From contig NZ_BNJF01000012.1 in assembly GCF_016587355.1 (NCBI RefSeq), positions 24,089 through 88,088 of the forward strand: DNA of 64,000 bases, read 5' to 3'. Positions 59,801-64,000 of the stretch are shown piece by piece. The DNA comes from Ktedonospora formicarum (lineage in GTDB: Bacteria > Chloroflexota > Ktedonobacteria > Ktedonobacterales > Ktedonobacteraceae). Numbering within the stretch: the stretch's first letter is position 1; each line of letters begins with the position of its first letter. The notes beneath the pieces are model-generated. The model did no database searches. It worked only from the letters and a program-made list of their open reading frames with translations, and was not told where the DNA came from. A program made the translations under genes and the position numbers.

Positions 59801-60291
59801 TTGAGAGTATCAAGGTCATGACGTGTGGGGTTGCTCCGTTCCACCAGTAGCTTATGCAATTTAACGCGCACATGTGCCCCTTCACCCAGTCGTCGTGTGT
59901 TCACAAAGGCTAAATGCTCAATCACCTGTTGACCACGTGCATCATTCATCGTAAAGACCAGCAGATGCTCACCAGTGAAACGTCTCGTCCAAGCCTGAGC
60001 GACTCCACGAATGATAGCACTTTTACGTGCTCCACCTTTCAAGTCAAAAAGGGTGACCGAAAGCAGTGACTCGCCAGGTTGCGAACCGCCTATCTGAGCG
60101 ACAGGATAGCGTCCATGAATACCATCGCGCAGGTTTCCAGGTAAATCACCTATATCAAACGGAACATGAATGGGCATCGCTTCGACAGGATAGCGCAGTT
60201 TGCGAAATAAGGTAAAAACGGAGGTTATATCGGTGCATGTTTCCAAGTCGCGTTTGGTAAGGGTGGGAGATATAGAAGAGCGGGCTGCCAT
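56869..60291 (-). CDS. Eco57I-type adenine methyltransferase/specificity protein
   Basis: 1140 residues from ATG 60291 (AAGGAT about 10 nt upstream). SAM motif I VRVLDPAVGSGAFPLGML near residue 457, preceded by GTFYTPRPVVTFM; catalytic IVIANPPYVRHERI near residue 700 (N6-adenine type); C-terminal target-recognition-like region (GRNVGRYVINSMGQSLIF..KMPKIIYPDIAPRAEFSF..YLTAMLNSNLLDFVLMQI) ending in a coiled tail. This is the Eco57I/PglX-like type. It likely marks self DNA and supplies specificity for the coupled PLD-helicase. Confidence 0.88.
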   Translation of the reverse strand: MAARSSISPTLTKRDLETCTDITSVFTLFRKLRYPVEAMPIHVPFDIGDLPGNLRDGIHGRYPVAQIGGSQPGESLLSVTLFDLKGGARKSAIIRGVAQAWTRRFTGEHLLVFTMNDARGQQVIEHLAFVNTRRLGEGAHVRVKLHKLLVERSNPTRHDLDTLNRIVFPANGISAGQFYKLQCEAFDVERLTNTFYHEYARRFQLAQKRIRQDNPTIAAFAEPTRLHTFTQRLFGRVMFLYFLQKKGALNGDHQFIKSRYEAAWEQEENFYRFVLEPLFFQTLNMPRLEARSRFGRVPYLNGGLFAPDEEDYVGQVVLANELFDIRHQDGLLYFLENHNFTIEEDTPLEVEVALDPEMLGKVFENLLEEEERGKSGTFYTPRPVVTFMCREALAAYLTRQIHIANEPLGWLLDEAETGEPVRDKNGQPFLNTHSLPRSLREQVDRALEQVRVLDPAVGSGAFPLGMLALLVGVRRALFRVGGVSVEHQTPLVEGWKRNFIRDCLYGVDVRHEAIEIARLRLWLSLVVDADPFEMEPLPNLDFKLMAGDSLIETIDGTAIYPTRPDRKANQLSLVESETQRLIHNLRTLKEEYFQPSGSRSANVIKQEIVQTERAIVLAALREREQQNQERLDHLSKSLVNVLSTQANRAEIEALRHIIQITQQAMANLEAGKELPLFLYRLHFASIFEEKDGFDIVIANPPYVRHERIPQETLRTLKATYPNVQHGMADLYVYFYARALELLHDGGTLTFISSNKFFRAGYGKSLRALLASQTQMQIILDFGDAPVFDAAAYPCIVLTTKGKPAPDYFYRGLVTDNHIDLERLNTIFESSAQTLLQAQGVQPPASNSAVSALVQKLMLMGTPLGRYVNNKMYFGIKTGLNKAFMIDQETRNRLVAEDPRSAEIIKPLLRGRNVGRYVINSMGQSLIFTRRGIDIKQYPAIERYLSQFREDLQPRQPGKEGLGRKPGNYQWYEIQDSVDYYGHFKMPKIIYPDIAPRAEFSFDRSGAYPDATLFCIPTHAVYLTAMLNSNLLDFVLMQISPVIRGGFFRYKNLYMQQLPIVEPTLEDQTRLAALVDQLQALEGQGPEAVVMEREVDTIVYQTYGLSEEEIAEIERWHAGRRAQLGAGRRGQRDAVNKEVEV

Positions 60292-60461
60292 AATAAAAGA
60301 TCCTTCTTCTAGTGCAAAAATAGCTCTTGGGGATATAGATAGAGTGAAGCACAATAGATGAACGAGTGTCAATATTGGAATTTGTATAGTAGTATTTATG
60401 TGGAGAGGCTAGGTCTAGCTGGATAGATCTGATAGCATATATTCAGTATCTGGTGCAATAA

Positions 60462-60469
60462 GAGGTTCG
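60462..60469. repeat. Target site duplication, left (GAGGTTCG)
   Basis: 8-bp direct repeat GAGGTTCG, matched at 61779-61786 on the other side of the insertion sequence. Confidence 0.8.
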
Positions 60470-61778
60470 GGTAGCTCTCCATTAATTGGTGAACGTTCCC
60501 AGCCTTCTCGCCTCAGCGAGGACCTGAGCCAAAACATACTTGGTAGGACGCCTGCGTGAGCGTTTCGGGTGAGTCTGCTGAGCGTTGGCTTGCTTTCGAG
60601 GACGACCACGTGGCCGTTGAGGCTTGGTTGCTGACCCTTTACTCCAGCACGCAGGAGCCACTTTGTACCAGAGCAACTCATGGACACTCCAAAGATGATC
60701 GGTGAGCGCAGCAGCCATGGCAGGCGTCGTCGAACATCCAAAATAGGCTTTCTTGGAGAGTTCCTGATGGGAGAAGCAGAAGTTGTAGGTACATCCAACC
60801 AGATACATTCCCTCTTCGAGCGTTTCCATGCGAGCTGCCCCATGGCGGCATTTGCGCGTCAAAAACGCAAGGCGCTCGCGGAAGGTCCCATTCAAGCGCT
60901 CGATAAAAGCCGTATTCAACTGGGTACCTCCTTTGCTCATCAGCAAGAGCTCTCTCGCTTTCTCCTGGGTTCCTCTGGTTACCTTCCGTGTGATTTCTAC
61001 GACGCGTTTTTTCTCGGTGCGCTTGATAACGGTGGCGATACACAGATCAGGCCACGTCTCAAGGCGGCATCTTCCTCGCCCTACATGCGTTTTCACTTTC
61101 TCTCGAAACGCTCGGACGATACTTTTGGGATAGGCTGCAAACCCATCGGTGCACACAAGCAAGCCTTGGATGAATTGACATCCTGCACGAACCTGCTCAA
61201 AGAGCTGATCAATGAGACTTCGATTTCGGTGGTGGCTCACAACGCCAGCCAGCCACAGGCGCGACGTGACCTCCATCGCCAGAGCCATCTATATGATCAT
61301 GCTCCTTCCTTTGGCTCGGATCTCATCGGCTTGAACATGCCGAGCGTTGACCCGCCCTTGCTCCACGACGGCACTCTGCACCCGTTGGCACTGTTTGCCT
61401 GCCCGCCGTCGCCATGCAGCTACGGTTCGTTCGTCAAGTTCAAATGCATGGACAATGGCTTGAGAAGGACATCCATAGGCAAGTAAGGTCACCACCTGCT
61501 CCACCTGGCATTCCTCGGTACGCAGCCCTTCCAGCATCGTCCCTTTACGGGCACTAAAGGTCTTTCGACATATCTGACATCGGTATCGTGGCCGCTTGCG
61601 TCCATGAATACTGATGTTTCCTGCCCCCTTTTTGCCTCTTGCGGAACACGTCTCGTTGGGGCAAAATTGAGAGGACGCGTCCATTGGCTCTGTACTCTTT
61701 TGCATAAGCACAGCATGTCTTTGGACGCTGACTTTTTCAAGCCCCTCTGACCTTTTCACCAGTTAGCGCGGTGCTACC
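60470..61778 (-). mobile_element. IS1-like insertion sequence with TIRs and TSD
   Basis: 1309 bp. Terminal inverted repeats at 60470-60493 and 61755-61778 share GGTAGC at the tips and TGGTGAA at the inner ends (about 17 of 24 matches). An 8-bp target duplication GAGGTTCG flanks it. It carries one transposase gene with a zinc-finger N-terminus and DDE domain, broken by an amber codon. The insertion sits upstream of the methyltransferase gene. Confidence 0.8.
60482..61759 (-). pseudogene. IS1-like transposase interrupted by TAG
   Basis: Start uncertain (GTG 61759 or ATG 61705). The N-terminus has a zinc ribbon (FCPNETCSARG..YRCQICRKTFSARKGT) and HTH (VTLLAYGCPSQAIVHAFELDERTVAAWRRRAG). A TAG at 61289-61291 interrupts the frame between RAKGRSMII and MALAMEVTSRLWLAG; both sides are in the same frame. 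Downstream come VCTDGFAAYP and AFIERLNGTFRERLAFLTRKCRH, supplying the D and E of the DDE triad (first D in QADEIRAK). A single TGG-to-TAG change explains it, so this copy is probably inactive unless suppressed. Confidence 0.75.
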
Positions 61779-61786
61779 GAGGTTCG
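61779..61786. repeat. Target site duplication, right (GAGGTTCG)
   Basis: Exact match to 60462-60469, immediately outside the right terminal repeat. Confidence 0.8.
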
Positions 61787-62008
61787 TAAAGCCGAATTTA
61801 AATTCGTATCTTAAACAAAGAAATTGGCTCAAAATCTCCTATTTTTTATTGCAAAGGAAGCTGCATATAATGTCCATACTCATGTGGTTGAGCCTGGGGA
61901 GATGCAAGTTCAGCAGAAACAATCGCCACTCCCTGATCATGCTTGATCGCAGTAACGATTGCTCGCTCTGTTTACTGTTTACCTGTTTACCATATCGGTT
62001 TATAAATG

Positions 62009-62599
62009 TTACCTGTGTTGCGGAACCACATTTGTAGCCCGTTCACTTTTATCATCAGATCCAGACGATGTATATCTCCCGAGAAGGTTAGTATCACGGG
62101 GCAAGATCAGTAGGTGGGGACCTATCAGCAGGTGCGTATGTTCCGCGCCTCCCCCTGGCACCTCAAAAATAGAGATTTGCCCTTTGAGGTTGATTGCCGT
62201 GAAATGGGTTGGAATCGCTGCATCGCGTTCATGCCCCACTAAGTGATCGAGCGGGGTGGTGCGCGGTCGACCATATTGTATATCGTCCTTGAGCGTTATG
62301 CTCCACTCCATCAGGAATTGCCCGCCTATAGCAAGAAGGAACGCACAGAGCATTCCTATCCCTATGGGTAGCGGCCAGGAGCCGCTTTGCTTTCGCACGC
62401 TCGTGTGCGAGGAGGATGTGGTTTGATGTTGCAAGGGAGGAACGTCGAGGGATGACGTTGGTCGCGGCTTGGTCTTTGTCAGTTGAGATGCTCGTGCGAC
62501 CTGCACCTTCTCTGCTTTCTGTGTCTCGCTCACAGGCTGGCGACGAATGACCAGGCTTCGGGGAGCGAGACGAGTCTCCTCTTCAATGGCGACGGGCAT
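62009..62599 (-). CDS. Single-pass membrane protein with small C-terminal domain
   Basis: 196 residues from ATG 62599 (AAGGAGG 8 nt upstream). Basic, Ser/Thr/Pro-rich cytosolic part, a membrane helix (LPIGIGMLCAFLLAIGGQFLMEW), then an outside domain (FTAINLKGQISIFEVPGGGAEHTHLLIGPHLLI) of unknown fold. No enzyme motif. Confidence 0.55.
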   Translation of the reverse strand: MPVAIEEETRLAPRSLVIRRQPVSETQKAEKVQVARASQLTKTKPRPTSSLDVPPLQHQTTSSSHTSVRKQSGSWPLPIGIGMLCAFLLAIGGQFLMEWSITLKDDIQYGRPRTTPLDHLVGHERDAAIPTHFTAINLKGQISIFEVPGGGAEHTHLLIGPHLLILPRDTNLLGRYTSSGSDDKSERATNVVPQHR

Positions 62600-62729
62600 G
62601 GCAGGTCCTCCTTCAGGCTGTAAGGCACAACTAGACAAGGTAAGAAATAGAGGGGCCGGAAACGCATCAGGAGAGATACGGTTTAACAACGGAAACATAC
62701 CTGATCCGAGAGAGATGAAGCAAACCCAG

Positions 62730-62773
62730 TTATCCACGACCTTTCCAGGCAGATGTGGAAAGGATGTGGATAA
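62730..62773. repeat. DnaA-box-like inverted repeat
   Basis: TTATCCAC-ga-CCTTTCC and GGAAAGG-at-GTGGATAA form arms of 8+7 bp perfect pairs around a 10-bp centre. TTATCCAC(A/G) is the DnaA-box core and occurs here twice in opposite orientation. Upstream of the gene starting at 62599. Confidence 0.6.
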
Positions 62774-62894
62774 TTCAGCGAAGAAATGAAAAGCAATCGT
62801 CACTACCTAGTGCGCGGCTCAGCAGCCCAGCGGCTAGGAGGCTGACAATGGCTAACGTGAGGAAACGCTAAAATTAGTGATAGAGGAAATAACA

Positions 62895-63320
62895 CTAAGG
62901 TTTCTTGGCAAACTCAACTCTCACCACGGTCTCACCTTGGCTGTACACGATATACACTTCATTCCCATTCGTTTTGACCAGACCTGCATCAATCGCATTT
63001 CTCATCCGCTGAGGGACGGAGCTATGGAACCGCTTCTCTGTCGCACGAGGAAACGGCTTATTCCCCTTGTCAGCAATCCAAGCCCGTGCTAGCTGATGAC
63101 GCTTCTCTTTGTCCTGCTCTTCATAGGCCGATACCTTGCCCTTCTTACTCAGAGCATAGAGATAGTTATCCAGAGTACTCCAACACTTCACGCACAACGT
63201 CAGATCATCAGGCGTCACATCATGCATCCCTGCATAACCGTACCAAATATGCCCACAGTGTACACACTCAAAAGGCGCGATGGTGCTACGATGCTTCGTT
63301 ACCTTCTCTGTCTGGTTCAT
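62895..63320 (-). CDS. Zinc-ribbon protein with C-terminal basic domain
   Basis: 141 residues from ATG 63320; an ATG two codons earlier directly abuts the AAAGGA site and is less likely. CVHCGHIWYGYAG and CVKCWSTL form a CxxC-x25-CxxC zinc ribbon; the remainder (RMRNAIDAGLVKTNGNEVYIVYSQGETVVRVEF) is beta-rich. Probably nucleic-acid binding. Unknown role. Confidence 0.6.
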   Translation of the reverse strand: MNQTEKVTKHRSTIAPFECVHCGHIWYGYAGMHDVTPDDLTLCVKCWSTLDNYLYALSKKGKVSAYEEQDKEKRHQLARAWIADKGNKPFPRATEKRFHSSVPQRMRNAIDAGLVKTNGNEVYIVYSQGETVVRVEFAKKP

Positions 63321-63457
63321 ATGCATTCCTTTCGTTCAAATACCTGGTGCTTCCCTTCCAGATGTACGAATACCTTACCAGCTATCTACCCTACGGTGGA
63401 AGACCATCCAAGCTCTTAATGTAATATTCCAACTCATTAATATTCAGCAGTCCAGCG

Positions 63458-63477
63458 CTCCTCTATCGCTAGAGGAG
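63458..63477. terminator. Hairpin CTCCTCTA/TAGAGGAG
   Basis: 8-bp perfect stem with a 4-nt loop in the gap between two minus-strand genes, about 80 bp after the stop of the truncated gene; possible terminator without a clear T-run. Confidence 0.4.
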
Positions 63478-63559
63478 TAGTGTTACCCCTGTATTGAAGC
63501 AATATTCTTAGCTTTCCTCGTTTGGGAATGGTTACGAAAGAAACTTTTCCCAAGTGCTC

Positions 63560-64000
63560 TCAAAAAGTGATGGAGCGATCTGGTTGGAGCACCACATCGG
63601 CATACCCTTCTTCTTTTTGAGCGCTGATAACAATAACCAATTTCATCTGATGCGCCCCGTGAAGAGATAACGCTTTCCCAGCCGCCTCCGGCGCAGTAGC
63701 GGCTTCAAAAGCATACTCTGGAATGGGGCTATTGATTGGCCGCACACGGGAATCTTGGAGCTGCACTCGATACGAAATCAGTTTCTGGAAAGCTTCCTCT
63801 GGTGACCCGCTAGCGTGTTGATCGGTCTGGGCTTCAATGTTTTCGGGTTGAAGAATCCGCAGAAATTTGGCACCTAACGACTCTTGCGCATCTCCTTGCT
63901 CAAGAATATCTTCAAGTAGAAGAAGGAATGAAAGGTAGTGTTTCGAGTGTCCTTGTGCTTGCCAGATTCGTAAAACGCTTTTCAGTTGGCTTAACGCCGG
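63560..64000 (-). CDS. Hypothetical protein, truncated by window edge
   Basis: The frame is open from the right edge, giving the last ~146 residues. Helical opening (LSQLKSVLRIWQAQGHSKHYLSFLLLLEDILEQGD), then a mixed part with SLHGAHQMKLVIVISAQKEEGYADVVLQPD near the end, which looks like two beta strands. No family recognised; the N-terminus is outside the window. Confidence 0.6.
   Translation of the reverse strand, partial: PALSQLKSVLRIWQAQGHSKHYLSFLLLLEDILEQGDAQESLGAKFLRILQPENIEAQTDQHASGSPEEAFQKLISYRVQLQDSRVRPINSPIPEYAFEAATAPEAAGKALSLHGAHQMKLVIVISAQKEEGYADVVLQPDRSITF

Overview
This window looks like part of a large plasmid or plasmid-derived replicon from a soil bacterium. My best guess is Ktedonobacteria (Chloroflexota). 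That rests on moderate GC, long gene lists of unrecognised proteins, helix-turn-helix/TPR regulators and several lectin-like or membrane-anchored proteins; it is inference, because no rRNA or universal marker gene is present. No rRNA, tRNA or CRISPR array was found.

Layout. (1) 1-600: the end of an aminoglycoside-phosphotransferase-like gene. (2) About 0.93-18.6 kb, minus strand: a long run of some 30 tightly packed, often ATGA-overlapping genes. It starts with small membrane and cysteine-rich proteins, includes two exported cell-wall/cysteine-hydrolase-like proteins (13.1-14.5 kb), small zinc-ribbon and membrane proteins, an HNH nuclease, a NUDIX hydrolase, an ASCH protein and a DUF5131 protein, and ends with a separately promoted trio built around a Ycf46-like AAA+ ATPase. 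The overlaps and shared strand suggest one functional unit, possibly envelope- or transfer-related, but no VirB4/VirD4-type marker is in view. (3) 18.7-26.99 kb, plus strand: an AT-rich control region, a small HTH protein, an XRE-TPR regulator preceded by helically phased 11-bp repeats, an AT-hook protein followed by two 18-bp iterons, a putative initiator whose coding sequence holds a 14-copy iteron array and an AT-rich inverted repeat, and a DnaB helicase. This looks like a replication module. (4) 27.1-39.4 kb: HEAT-repeat membrane protein, membrane-HTH protein, TIR-like protein, DinD-like protein, HEPN-like protein, then ParA and ParB, followed by three minus-strand genes. A 20-bp palindrome, GTGTCTGTAGCTACAGACAC, recurs eleven times between 23.85 and 38.42 kb. 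Five copies sit in frame inside parB and one inside the putative initiator; each intergenic copy lies just after a stop codon. (5) 39.5-49.8 kb: a promoter and a roughly 555-nt highly structured, apparently non-coding segment (possibly a group II intron remnant), a tyrosine recombinase, a MerR-like/zinc protein/SF1 helicase trio, a strongly promoted YjzC-like small gene, a nuclease-like protein and a second tyrosine recombinase. (6) 50.2-60.3 kb, minus strand: a defence island with an Mrr-like-NACHT protein, a PLD-SNF2 helicase and an Eco57I-type methyltransferase. (7) 60.5-61.8 kb: a complete IS1-like element with 8-bp target duplication and a nonsense-interrupted transposase. (8) 62.0-64.0 kb: membrane-anchored and zinc-ribbon proteins and a truncated gene.

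Together the genes read as a self-maintaining replicon (replication, partition, regulation) with recombinase-marked accessory cargo dominated by anti-phage or DNA-processing functions, plus a large uncharacterised envelope-associated operon. The strongest new observations are the partition-linked palindrome family that is also translated, the origin-like iteron array embedded in a coding sequence, and the structured RNA candidate upstream of the integrase.
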